From Morchella semilibera (taxonomy: Eukaryota > Ascomycota > Pezizomycetes > Pezizales > Morchellaceae): a stretch of 64,000 nt of DNA. The notes below the pieces were generated by a model. The model ran no database searches, had not been told where the DNA came from, and worked only from the letters and a program-made list of their open reading frames with translations. The translations under genes and the position numbers were made by a program. The DNA is taken from NCBI GenBank assembly GCA_009192285.1, contig CM018606.1, forward strand, positions 1,726,081-1,790,080. Reading direction: 5' to 3'. This document shows, in pieces, positions 9,604 to 22,117 of the stretch; within the stretch, counting starts at the first letter, position 1; every line of letters begins with the position of its first letter.

Positions 9604-11679
9604 GACGTTAGTGGTATGGTATGGGTGCGGTAATGGTGGGGGTGCGGCGGGGTGGGGTGGGGATAACGGTGGAGATGGGTAGAGGAGATGGCACCGGCGG
9701 AGAGATTGAGTTGGGAACTGTAGCTACCCTCACACCCCCCCTCCCCCCCCCTCCCCCTCTTCTCTCTTGTTCTCTATAGACAAAATATTTCATTTACTTC
9801 TTCCCTCCTCTCCCCCACCCCTTCTTTGATCCAATCGGACGCATCTGATTAGCTGCATAACGACAATCAATTCCCATCGGCCGCATGTGTCATGCAATAT
9901 CACTCGTCCACGTGTGCTCCTTAGTCAGGGCAGAAGTAACCAATTCGACCGCGTCTGTCTGCTTCCGCGAGATAACTATATTGGCATCTATCTACACAAA
10001 AAAAAGGAAAACAATCTCTCTCCACCTTCTTATTATTCTCTTCCCCCCGGCGGTATGTATCCGGCCGTTTGTCTTCTTTGTCTAAGGCTATGAATAGACG
10101 ATCGATCAAATCACCCCGGGTAAAATAACCAAGAGGGGGAAACGGCAAGTGAAAAACATCTTGGAACTTCTGGATAGTTCTATTAAATACATGTAAGTAA
10201 GTAGCTATCTGGATGGTGGGTTAATCGGTTCAAATACCTATGATAGCCCCGATATACTTGCTCTCTCGTTGCAGTAAGCAGGTTGGTAGGTAGAGAAAAA
10301 CACCTCAGAGCTACATGTAGTTAGCTAACCAGAGCTCCCGTAGCCAACCAGATGAACGCTCAAGCGACCAGTCAGCTTGATGATTCACTCATGTTTTGCC
10401 TACCACCTGGGGTCGTATTGTGCCATTAATACCTACCCTCCTGCAAACCCCTCAAAATGTAGGTATGTGATGTAATGCAAGCAAAAGCACCAAGCTATCC
10501 TCAGAAAAAGCAAGCGATGAAGGGTGTGTGTGGGGTCGCGTCAACTCTGGATCTAACATGCTGCCCGAAGCGCATGTGGCAGATCAGATAGATAGATCAT
10601 GGCCGTTTGAGCTCTATCTGTGTGTCGTTAAGGTTTTCCGCCCTGCCCTGCCCCTGCCCTGCCCCTGCCCTGCCCTGCCTGCCCTGCCTTGCCCTGCCAA
10701 CGATCATTTACAGCGGTACGACAGGCAAGCTCGGCCTGAACCTGAACTTCAGGGCCTATCCCCTATCCCACCCGCCAGCCACAATGGCTGGGAAATGTTT
10801 GTTCTGTTCGTGCAGCAGAGATACCAATTGTAATTGATCCCCTCGAGTCCATGGTGTCAGACGACCTCCAGTGGAGCAACACCCCAAGTCTTCACCGCTA
10901 CAAATACACTAAACAACCAAAGAAAACAACCTCATAACACCCCGTACGTAACGTAACGTAACCCTCCTTTTCCTCCATCCAGTCTATCAAAACTTGAGTT
11001 CCCCCCCACCCCCCCAGCCAACTATGTATCTTGCACCTTAGTCTAGTATCAACACATCCCTGCCCGCCCAAAGAGAGAAAGAAAGAAAAAAAAGGCTTCT
11101 AAATAAATATGATATAAATCCACGCCTCAGGAAGTAAGCCACAGAATAGCTACACGTAGCTATCCCAAGTCCATTCTCTTTCTTCTTCCTGCCAACTGGT
11201 GGATGGATGAAATGTATGGCAGTTCTGACCGTACAACATCATACCAACAGAGTACAGTCCTCCTCTCCCAAAAGAACAAGTAGCTAGAAAAAAAAGAAAA
11301 AAACATCACAAAACCCCCCATATCCGATATAACAAAAAGATTCAAAAAGCCACTACTATAAGCAGGAAAAAGAAAAGGATCCAAAAAGAAGGAGATTATA
11401 TGATATAAAATAAAATACCAAATCGAAAAAAAAAATATATAGACAAACAAGCCCTCTATGTGCATATAATAATAGAAAAAAAAAGAGATCTAGGAGCCTT
11501 CTAGACTCTCTATAAAAAAAAACCCTAAACGAGAACCGACAAAGGAAATAATCAGTAGTAAGGAGTGTAAAGGGGTCACAGACCATCCAAAAATGTATAG
11601 TTTACGGTTTAATCTAGCCTTCCGGTAGCCGAAAAGAATAAGAACACCGAGAAATGTGGGTAACATAGAGGCACGACGT
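9604..11679. other. Spacer between the JmjC and Mpv17 genes
   Basis: No gene was recognised. The spacer contains pyrimidine-rich tracts (about 9726-9770), a CCCTGCC-type low-complexity block (10643-10698), TACATGTA at 10189-10196 and 10312-10319, and A-rich DNA from 11270 to 11560 that may include the 3' UTR of the downstream minus-strand gene. Confidence 0.6.
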
Positions 11680-12698
11680 CTATACCGCCATAGTTACGCC
11701 AGCCTCAACCGCCAACATGATCTTCTTCGCTGGCGTGGTAACAGCGGGAGCTGTAGCCACAACAGGGACTGGCGTCACCGCAACAACCTCCGCAATTTCA
11801 GCTGGTGTCTCAAACTCCATCGCCGCAAATGCATCCTCGCGGTTTGCACGCTGACTCAAGAAGCTCAAGTAACCATTCCACCCCACCGCGATGGCCCCAC
11901 CAAACAGGGCACGGAACTCAAGTGGGACGAACCAGAAGTTTACGGCGGTGACGGCAGGCCACAGCTTGCAGGAGTTGATGTATGCCGTGGGGATAGTCTT
12001 TTTGAGCGTATCTACCATCTCGCGTGTGCTGACGGTGCCCATGGATGAGAAGACACTCTGCATCGTGAAGAAGGCGGCCAAGAAGACAGGCGTGAAGAAG
12101 ATCTGGTTGACCAGGACCCGGGTTGATATGGACAACAGCTTGCTGCGGAAGTTGAATGACTCGCCGAGATATTTGAACCTGGGATTGGTAGCACCAATGT
12201 GTTAGCCGGTGTTTCACCCGTGGGCTGCTTCGCTGGCCCGGATGAAACGGGCAAAGAGACTAGGAGGAAGAGGCTGACTCACCAAAGATAACTTGGGATC
12301 GAGAAGACACCGCCAATGGCAATGTTCCGCCCGGTCCTCACGGGGTCGTAGGCTACGCCCTCCTCGCCAAACAGGAACTGTGCATTCAGGTCTCCCAGCG
12401 CATAGATGGCAACGGACGTCAGGAGCTGCGTCACATACGGCCTCTTCCTCTGCGCCTGCCCATACCGGTCGAATGTGCGCACCACCGGTGCAGCCGCGTA
12501 TGTCCCGTAGTTATATGCCGTTCTCAGCGTCAGGGTGAACCTCGTGGGGAGCTTCGCAAAAATTGGGTGTGTTGGGCGGGGGGTTGTGAAGATCTCGCGC
12601 CGGCGCTGGGTGCCCTTGAGAAGTTGCTGGAGGGTGCTTGATGTTGGGTGGCCCCGTTTCGAGAAGAGCCTTGAGCTGGTGGTGAGCAATGATGCCAT
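11680..12698 (-). CDS. Mpv17/PMP22/Sym1-family integral membrane protein
   Basis: There are two exons, 12698-12283 and 12178-11680, with a GTGAGT..CAG intron of 104 nt; a Trp codon is split across the junction. The protein is about 304 aa. The Mpv17 core is present: RPYVTQLLTSVAIYALGD near residues 95-112, LGESFNFRSKLLSISTRVL, a hydrophobic FFTPVFLAAFF, and the signature WPAVTAVNFWFVPLEFRALF followed by AVGWNGYLSFLSQRA. Members are four-helix proteins of the mitochondrial inner membrane or peroxisome (Sym1, Woronin sorting complex). The long basic N-terminus (MASLLTTSSRLFSKRG) looks like a mitochondrial presequence. The Ala/Val/Thr-rich C-terminal tail after SQRA is an extra relative to yeast Sym1. 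The specific paralogue is not assigned. Confidence 0.88.
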
Positions 12699-14202
12699 CG
12701 TGGGTGGTTGTATATTTCCTCTTCTTCTAATGCTGATGATTGGTTTGGTTGAGATAAAGTGAGCGTGAAGGCAAAGGGTTGCAAAAATTGGGAAAAAAAC
12801 AAGTGACCGTAAGGTGTCGAAAGTCCCTGGGGGGAGGTGATGGTATTAATACCCTCAGCTGGACCTGTGGTTCACCACTTGTGCTGTACCAGGGGAGTAA
12901 CCAAAGAGCGAAGGTGTAAGATGTAGTTGGGTGCAGATTGGTGCCAAAGAGAAGGACAGGAGGTACAGTTGAAGAGCAAGTAGGAAGTACTCTAGCTGTA
13001 GGTGACTAGGCCCAAGTGGTGGCTTGTCCACCCCCCAAAAAAGCATCCACAAGCCTCAATCATTTGGCCAGCCCGACCCGACGTCCCTTCCCTCACCCCC
13101 CCTTTCCCCTCGTAGGAGCCCTCCCTCCCCCACCCACCCCCTCCATTGCCTAATCTCTAAATACCAATCATTCTCCTGTCGATTGCGCCGAACGTGGCAG
13201 AAATGACGGCGTTTGGCTCGGTGATGGTGCACCGCGCTGCTGCATGCAGGGACGTCGGTCGGGTTCGACAACTAGAGCCTCCCCATCCGAGAGGATCAAC
13301 CCCCCCTCCCCTGTATGGGTATCTTACCTGTTTCGTCCCAACTGGATCCACGCAGGCGAGCGTCCCCCCAAAAAGGACCCGCTGCAGCAATGAAACAGAT
13401 TCTATCCGTTGGCGGGGAGGGGAGAGGGCACGGCGTTTGCTGAGGGGTGATCGTTTTAGATAGTAATATAGTTGTTAGTACCCATACCCTTATGTTTGGG
13501 ACGTGCTATTCGTGGATGCTTTGCCGGGGCGAGCTGTCCATTCCCTGCCTGGCACTCTCGTCTTTGAAGATAGCAAGTGCGGAGTACATACATGGAGGGC
13601 GCGTTAGGTGCAGGTTCCGTCTTCTGTTGAAACCAAGAAATCTAGCTGCTGGGCTTCTGTTCGTCAGAAGTGAGGGGGAATGTTCTTTTGAAAGTCTTGT
13701 TTTGGTTCCGCGTGATGTTGCACAGGGCGTAATAGTAATAAAATCTCCGAAGGGCGGAAGCGAGGATGTTTACAATTAGACGTGACGAACATAAAGCCAC
13801 TCTCATACTTATCTACAACCACCACTTATCTACATCCACTTACAAGTTGCGGGTAGCTATTTTGCTTTTTTATTTCGCATCACCTAGAAGCTCGCGGTCA
13901 AGGTAGTGTAAATGTTTCATTTTATTTTCTCACAGTCATGCTGGAATGGCAGTGTTAACTATTGAGAGAAGGCATGTTTTAAACCGGAAGGTCATGATCT
14001 GACCCTCTTACATTTGTTGTTATCACGAGAAGAAACTATAGTACAACAAACTCCACCGTTCTGGCGGTGTAAAAACAGGAAGCTAACACCCCACCCAGTA
14101 CTGTACGAGCAAAAAAAAGGAAACCCAGGAACAAAGAACCATTGAATTCATTTAAAAAGACACTAACCCATCGCCCGAAAAAATTATCGTTATGGTAATA
14201 CT
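12699..14202. other. Spacer between the Mpv17 and H3 genes
   Basis: I see no gene. It has C-rich stretches (about 13031-13140) and AT-rich DNA nearer H3, and short ORFs on both strands without motifs. The last 150 bp are probably the H3 3' UTR. Confidence 0.55.
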
Positions 14203-14857
<655 letters not shown>

Positions 14858-16064
14858 TTTTAGTGTTTTTTTGGCTGATTTAGATTTTGTTGGTGTTGAT
14901 GTTGTGAAGTGGAATAGAGAAGAAGATGAGATCGGGGAGGGCGGTAAGGCTGTACTTATATACGCTGGGTCAAGGGCCACGGAATCAACTGGACACAGGA
15001 CAAGGAGGCGCCGGCAGGGGTTAGGGAAAAGAATAGAAATGGGAGGTTGGGGGTTCTTGAAAAAAAATCCAGAGTACGTTGCAACCGGAAATACCCCGAA
15101 AAAAGTTCTCCTTTCCAGCGTGTTTTTCGACCATAAATTTGTATGGGGGATTTGGGTGCAAAATGGCTGAGTTGCAACGAAATCACGCTAGAGTCCACAC
15201 ATCCTGGTTGGTCTTGCAACGCACCACACACCACTTTCCGCATTCAGCCGCTGCTACTAACTAAGGCAAGGAACACAACCTGAATTGCCATCACCAAAAT
15301 CTCAAAGAAGTGAGATTTGAGTCATGTCGCATGTGGGATAGCAGATGGGCATTCCAGATACTCTTTTATCTCTTATTCAGCTTCACAGTTGACATAGTAT
15401 CTTCAGTATTTCTCACCACCTTTTTCATGCCTTTGAGTATTCGATATTGACCGACTATCTTCTCATTTTCATTCTATCTACCGTGTTCTTTTCTAAGCTG
15501 CAGACAGAAAAAAGAAAAAGGACTTTGCATTCAGATAGAATCGCAAAATGACTGGCCGACCAACCGATGCAGGAGTTACAGGTCGGTCTGTAGGTTGATG
15601 TAACACGCATTCCAGAGATCCGTGCCGTACCTCGCTCCCAATACAGGCTCCTTCTGGAATCTGGATCCTCAAAAAAAAACCCATAGATCACCGTCACCTT
15701 GTACGCCCATTCAATTCTTTTGGGCCTACACACACACTCCCCTGTAAATGACAGTGTATCTGGCATCGTAGAGTAAGTGTTATTTAGCGTGTTTCGCTCA
15801 ACGTGGGTCAGGGCCAGGGTTTCAAGTCATGCAGCACAAAGATGTCGTCCACCCCCCCAAATTTTTTTTTGGGCGGTCGGTGCCTGTCTGGCCTGGTTGA
15901 TGTCGAAAATCAAATGGGGTACGGCCCTCTTCAAATACCGCGTGGTTTCCCCACCTCGAAAGCACTTTCTTCTACCCATCCTACACTGCTGCAAATCTAA
16001 CGCATTTTAAACACCAACTACTTTTTTTTTTAAACAAACTCCCACCCAACAACACAAACTCAAA
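14858..16064. other. Shared H3-H4 intergenic (bidirectional promoter) region
   Basis: This is 1.2 kb between divergent H3 and H4 start codons. Divergent core histone pairs normally share S-phase regulatory sites. Apart from the TATA-like element near H3, I can name no specific binding site with confidence, and no ORF here looks real. Confidence 0.6.
14957..14963 (-). promoter_or_regulatory. TATA box candidate of histone H3
   Basis: The minus strand reads GCGTATATAAGTAC about 100 bp upstream of the H3 start codon, at a plausible distance for a fungal TATA element plus 5' UTR. The position is inferred from sequence only. Confidence 0.5.
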
Positions 16065-16515
<451 letters not shown>

Positions 16516-18907
16516 GCGTGTTCGTTCTCCCCAGTTGTTACATTATGTCAATTTTTCTTCGGGTGTTCGGGTTCAGTTCTGGAATTTTTTGTTTCTCTTT
16601 TCTTCTCCTTAGTCTTCACGGGGGAATTGGTAGTGTCTCTTTTTTCTGCCGGGATTTTGTACAATAGCCAGCTTTTCTAAATGAAGGAATGGAGATGGTA
16701 GGGGGGAAGGCCTCGCTCTATTATTTGCGGGGTCTTCTCCTGAGCTCTAAAATTACAATGATTGTCCTCGTACGCTTAATTTGTTCTGTAACATTAATAT
16801 GCTACTTGTAATTTTGGGACTACATATTCTATGCTTCATCGTAATCGCGTTTTAGTTTACGGTGACGGACAAGGTGTAACGCGATATTGTTGTGCGCGTG
16901 CGTGACAACCAAAGCCCACACCCCAAAACCAAATATCTAAAAGTCCTGAGCGGGCCAGAAAAGCACCCAAGCTGTTTCTGCTATCTTCGAAACCTGCAAA
17001 CGTGCCTTCTGCCGCCTCCCGCTGCGCATAACTGCCGTCCTGCAGCCACAATTAACATTCTATCACTGAGAACACACATTCACACATCCCCAATCCAGTA
17101 ACCCGTCCCCATACTTCCTTTCCATCCGCCCCCACCACCTTCATCAGGATTCAGGATTCTCATCTCACCACCCACTCATCACGTCATTCATGTGTATCCA
17201 ACCGCATCCTATCCACTCCGCCCCAAACCCCTACGCCAAGACACACAGAAACCGAGTGCTCGCCCATGACCCAGCCAAGCCCCAGCACAGCACAGCACAA
17301 CCCTAACCCCGCCCCACACCCCCCAACAAAAGAAAAGGGGAGGCCAAAACGCAGCCCCCACGAACCTTACCCTAACTCAGGCAACCCCTGCCTTTAGCCG
17401 AGCCCCCGACGGAATTTTCTACGCGCCTTCCTTGAGCCGCACTGCGCGAGGGGGGGAATGATAAGGCTGGTCATAGATGCTCACTCGGCTGTGTACGCGA
17501 TTTGCAGGGGTGGGTGGGTGGGAATTCAGGTATCTCGGGTTTTATACTTTTGTTTCGCGGGCCTGTCTGTAGCTTTCTAGATGGTAGGATGGGGGGGCCT
17601 TGAGTATACATGTATGTATGATATGGTGGGGTGCTGCCCGGTGGGTACAGCCGGGCACCGGCGACACATTCGCCGCCGTCCCAGCCATACTCGCTTACAT
17701 AGGGCACCGCTGGGAGGCCGCGTATGTTTCCCCCCGTCACAAACCCGGGTGTTTCAAACCGCGCAGGTTTTAAAGCGGGTTAACATAACAAACTGGCTGC
17801 GCGCCATGGGGCATAAACTCAAAAGATTATGGACTAGGAAATTGACAGTCAGAGTATAATTATGACGCAGAATATAATTCCATCTCCGGGTTTGTCATGA
17901 ATCTACACATCCAGTCACACATCCATCCATCCATCTAATGTCTATTATGTACTGGATTACATCCGTTTTGAAAGTCTGTAATATGATTGGTCGGGGACGA
18001 CTGGGGTATTTGACTAAGCACCCAATAACAGCTGTACTAGAACTTGATATCCATACTTCAAAGTAGAGAAGCACCCACAACTCGCGGCCACGAGGTGGTA
18101 ACCCCTAGTCTCTGGCACCCATACAGGGCACCCAAAGCTAAAAAACAATTAAACGATAAAAAAGAAACCGGCAGCAAAAGACTTACGTGAGTGAGTATCA
18201 TCCCTCAAGAGCGTCGCTACCATATTGGGCATTCTCATCACTGCTCCCACCAGGGTTTGAACCTGTCGTGGTCATATGACGAAGCCCAGTGTATTACCAC
18301 TAGGCCACGCCACGATGCTTTTGTTTGTGCCGTTGTAGTTTATGGGTGGAAAGATCCTTTCCTTGGCAACGCATCAAAACCGTGAACTGAATTTCAAACT
18401 GGCGGGAATTGGGGAGGCCGAAGGCCGCCATATGAAATATCTAACTGGGAATTGGGGGGGGCGAAGGCCCCCATAACTAGAGTACATGTATACATACCAT
18501 AGAGGGAGCTAGAGGATTAAAACTTACAGGGACATATACATCAAGGTACATGTATGTATGTAGGTCCACTCCTGCCTTGGGGCGTCCCGCCAATTCGGCA
18601 TGTCATATTACAGCGTCCGGCGTCCGCCCTCGGCTTTGTTGGTAGTTAAGATATATGTGCGTGTGCCTGCCCAAAAGTAAAGAGAAATAAAACCGGGCAC
18701 GAGACCATCAACATGGCTCATCTGTTGTCTTTCGACTCAACGTATGACTCAAAGCAGGGCAGATTAACGCATTGGAAATATACTGTCACTACTATTTCAC
18801 CTGACCTTCACCTAAGCCCCTACAATCAGAAAAAAACAAAGAGGGGAAATAAAAAAAAACGCCAACAAATCTGCCCCCCTCCCCCCTCTTCACAACTTCT
18901 CACTCGC
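16516..18907. other. Spacer between H4 and ALG9
   Basis: No gene was recognised. The first 200 bp are T-rich and probably H4 3' UTR. C-rich DNA runs at about 17100-17400. TACATGTA palindromes occur at 17607, 18483 and 18547, and a tRNA-like segment lies at 18244-18314. A repeated phrase GAATTGGGG..GGCGAAGGCC occurs twice near 18410 and 18450. Confidence 0.55.
18244..18314 (-). repeat. tRNA-like segment (possible tRNA-derived SINE head or tRNA relic)
   Basis: Read on the minus strand it has an A-box-like TGGCCTAGTGG (18307-18297) and, about 33 nt further on, a B-box-like GGTTCAAACCC (18263-18253), which suggests RNA polymerase III promoter ancestry. The acceptor-stem arms do not pair (3' side TGGGAGC) and no regular anticodon stem forms, so it is not a functional tRNA as read. 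Confidence 0.3.
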
Positions 18908-20752
18908 CTACACTCTAGCCCACAACTCATACCAGCTCCACACCCTTCTCTCCCCCACCAGCCACGCCGGCGCCCAAAACACCCTTCCCAGGAATCCCGT
19001 CGCGTCCTTTTCCAAAAACCTCTCTCTGGCCTTCAGCACCCACCCGACCTCCTGCAGCCGCTCCTGCTCCAGCCCAACCACGTAGTCGCATTCCCTTCTC
19101 TTGACGTATTTGCCCTCGTCCTCAATGTTCATATCGTTCATTCCCAGTGGGATCTTCCATGTCCCGCCCTCCTCCGGGAACTCGCCCGGCAGCAACCCGT
19201 GGAATCCTGCTGGGATCCACTTGGCGCGCACCCCGGCGGGAACAAAGTAATGTGACGGGAAGCGGTACCATTCGGCGCCTAGACAGAGGTTTCCGGTGGC
19301 GTCGGGCGAGAGGTGGGCGTAGATGTTGAGTGGGGCGGAGTAGGAGGTCGTCACCGCGAGGGTTCGCGATAGCGACAGTAGCGTTGTTAGGATTACTGCA
19401 GCAGTGGCAAGGACCCTGGTCACCGTTCTAGACGGGAGAACCTTGCCGACGATGTGGAGCGCATGGTTGAGAGCGATTGCGGCGTTGACGAGGAGCATTG
19501 GGTAGGCCAGGAACATGAAGCGCTCCTCCTTGTGCGGCTGGAGGGTAAAGATTGCCAGCCAGAGATAGTACGGGAGAGTCACTGTTATCTCACGGCCGGT
19601 GGTGGGGGTCTTGAGGAGGGCTGATAGGGTAAGGATTGGGAGGGCGGTGAGGGAGAGTGGTAGGAGGATGTTGTGGTTGAGGGTTAGGTTGAGGATATAG
19701 AAGTACCATGGCTCCGTTCCGTAAATGTTTGGCCCGCGCGAGGCGTCGCTGAAGACGTTGTAGAGGATAATGTTGAGCGGAACGATCTCGATTTTACGGT
19801 AGAAGGCGGAGTCGATGGCGACAATCATGGCCTATGGGAAACATGCATATTGATCATTAGCCCACCACTTACTACCCGTCTCCATGCACCACCACCCCAG
19901 GGCGGGGGGGGGGGGAGCTTACCAACAGCCCTGCGGACCACAACCCTCCCTTGATACACCTAACAACGATGGCCAGCACCCTCCCATCCACCGCACTGGC
20001 AGCCAAGGCCCCCAGCAGCCACGGAACACACATGACCAAACAGAACGGCCACCCCAAGAAGCCCCCGACCGCCGTCCACACTATACCCTCCACCAGGCCG
20101 CCCTCCAAGAACGCCGCGGCCGCCAGCATACCCGTATACATCGCAAACGTACTCGGCAGGAACGCCACGGCGGCATGAAACATACCCGCACTCCCGGCGG
20201 CAAACACCAAATACAGTGCACCAACCCTCCTATCCACATTCCTTGCCACTGCACGGTACAAGCGTGTCTCCGCATACGCACAAGCTGCCGCAAACACGGC
20301 ACGCAGGGCATAGAACTCATGGATCTTGCTCAATCCCGGAAGGAACGACACTGGACGCGAGAGCGCAGAGTGCAGGAGCACGTATGCCCACGAACGGATC
20401 GCGTACAGGGGCGAGTACTCCCATGTCTGTAGGCCATGGGAATGGGAGAGGTAGTGAGCTGGCTCCCAGAAATTGAAGACTTCATCGCAGTCGGGGATGG
20501 TTGCGTAACGCGCAGAGAGCAATCGCGCGAGGAGGAGGAGGGCGAATGTTGCTGTTGGGGTCACAAGAGGACTGGGTAGTGGTGAATGTGTTAGTCACCC
20601 TTACTCTTACTCCTGAAGGAGAGTATGGCTCACGTTGTGGTTTTTGAGAGTTTCTTGGAGAGGCGGGGGTTGGTGGGTATTATTGATGGGGCTGGTTCAG
20701 GTGCTGGGACAGGCGTAGATGCGGGACGGACACGGGCCCGCAGGTCTGACAT
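18908..20752 (-). CDS. alg9: Alg9-type dolichyl-P-mannose alpha-1,2-mannosyltransferase
   Basis: Exons 20752-20634, 20571-19923 and 19831-18908 join in frame to 563 aa, close to the usual ALG9 size. The first intron (62 nt) has a gtgactaac branch site. The luminal GT22 motif is clear near the N-terminus: ATIPDCDEVFNFWEPAHYL followed by LQTWEYSPLYAIRSWAYV. Multiple membrane segments follow. The second family motif, QPHKEERFMFLAYPMLLVNA, lies in the C-terminal half, and the hydrophilic C-terminal part includes LCLGAEWYRFPSHYF. ALG9 adds alpha-1,2 mannoses to the dolichol-linked oligosaccharide on the luminal side of the ER. Related GPI mannosyltransferases (PIG-B/Gpi10, Smp3) share the fold, but the motifs fit ALG9 best. 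Confidence 0.9.
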
Positions 20753-21329
20753 TGTTTATATATATCTATATATATATATAGGGTCTGAATAATAGTAGTA
20801 TTTGTAGTATTTGTGGTATTTGTAGTATTTACGGGAGTGGTGAAAGGACGGGCAGTTTGAGATTGTGATTCAGTTGTTGTGTATGATGGGCTAAGGCCAC
20901 GATGAGCTTCAAGGATGTGGCAGGACGACGACGACACACGCGCGCACGCACGCACGCAACGCAGATCAATCGAATCTCAGTCAATCGAATCTCAATCAGG
21001 GAATCACGTCAGGAATCAATCAATCAATTTGATGTAGGTAAGTAAGTATGATATTACGATATGCTCTTCTACTCTCTCAGTACGTACATGTAGCCACCAA
21101 TCTCAAAACCGCGGCTGCTGCATGCAAGTGCGGCTCTCCTAACCCCTGCGACACACCCCACGCCGTCTCATCCCTGCACTTGTCAAAAATTCCCCCAAAA
21201 AACTTTTTTTTTCTGTCTCGGAACTTACAACTATCACCACCACCACCACCACCGACACTACTCTAGCCATCACCATTACAACACCCATAACTAGAGTTAA
21301 TCTTTTTTTTCTTTTTTTTCTTTTACCAA
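20753..21329. other. Divergent spacer between ALG9 and NAF1
   Basis: A TA microsatellite lies at about 20758-20781. A 9-bp repeat of the GTAGTATTT type runs at about 20795-20832. CG/CA-rich dinucleotide DNA lies near 20930-20960, and TCAATCAA-like repeats near 20965-21030. One TACATGTA occurs at 21085. It probably contains both promoters. Confidence 0.6.
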
Positions 21330-22097
21330 ATGGATAAAACCCAATTGTCGCACTCTGGGGGGGGAATACCCGGCCTGTTTCTCTTGAGTGAACCCTCCTC
21401 GGGGGAGGAGCTGACCATGATGGATGCCGCTACAACCCCGACTACAAATGCTACTACTAATGATGATACCACCACCACTACAGCCAATGGCACAATTGGA
21501 GAGGTGGATACAAACGGGGCAGGAGTAGGTGCGCAAAAGACCCCCGGTGTTGAGGATGTAAACCAAGACTCAATTGGAACGTCAGACACTACTACCACCA
21601 CCACCACCGCTACTACAGCTGAGAACAGTGCTCCTACGCTCTCAAAGGATGGTCCTAAGTTTACCCTCGGGGCCGACGTAGCCGTGTCTGAAGAGGACAA
21701 GATTACACATATAAGATTGGAGGAGCAGACACAGGACAGCCATATGCAGGAGGCACAGGAAGACGCCAGTACTAAGCCCGCCGTGAAGGAGGAGGAAGGA
21801 AAAAAAGAAAAAGAGGAAGATACTGGCCCCGCTGAGGCCGAGGCGGCGCTACACCCCGCAGTGGTGGAACCTGCGCCTGTGACTGCCGAGGACACAACTA
21901 TGGCTGTGTCTGAAGGGGACAAAATCATATATATAGAAGAGCAGACACAGGACAGCTATATGCAGGAGGCAGAGGAAGGTGCCAGCACTAAGCCCGTCGT
22001 GAAGGAGGAAGAAGGAAAAAGGGGAGGGAGGAAGATACTGGCCCCGCTGAGGCTGAGGCGGCGCTACACCCCGCGGTGGTGGAACCTGCGCCTGTGA
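21330..22097 (+). CDS. Upstream ORF / likely original N-terminal region of the NAF1-like gene, out of frame with it
   Basis: This ATG-initiated ORF encodes a 255-aa Thr/Glu-rich low-complexity protein. From 21681 it enters a tandem duplication: copy 1 is 21681-21902 (222 bp) and copy 2 is 21903-22117 (215 bp). Copy 1 reads VKEEEGKK.. EEDTGPAEAEAALHPAVVEP. Copy 2 is 7 nt shorter: an in-frame loss of 6 nt near its start plus a net loss of 1 nt in the purine-rich stretch after GTGAAGGAGGA. The ORF therefore reads nonsense after that point and stops at 22097, while the NAF1 reading continues in another frame. It may be joined by an intron I could not identify, broken by an indel or assembly error, or be a genuine uORF. 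Confidence 0.45.
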   Translation: MDKTQLSHSGGGIPGLFLLSEPSSGEELTMMDAATTPTTNATTNDDTTTTTANGTIGEVDTNGAGVGAQKTPGVEDVNQDSIGTSDTTTTTTTATTAENSAPTLSKDGPKFTLGADVAVSEEDKITHIRLEEQTQDSHMQEAQEDASTKPAVKEEEGKKEKEEDTGPAEAEAALHPAVVEPAPVTAEDTTMAVSEGDKIIYIEEQTQDSYMQEAEEGASTKPVVKEEEGKRGGRKILAPLRLRRRYTPRWWNLRL

Positions 22098-22117
22098 CTG
22101 CCGAGGACACAACTATG
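21681..22117 (+). repeat. Tandem duplication of about 220 bp in the NAF1 5' coding region
   Basis: Units 21681-21902 and 21903-22117 share long near-identical blocks (GAGCAGACACAGGACAGC, ATATGCAGGAGGCA, and TACTGGCCCCGCTGAGG through GAGGACACAACTATG). Their high similarity at synonymous and non-coding positions suggests a recent event. Confidence 0.9.

Noticed and set aside
19884-20432. 182-aa plus-strand ORF over ALG9
   Set aside because: It is the reverse frame of conserved ALG9 exon 2; His/Arg/Pro-rich composition is typical of an antisense reading.
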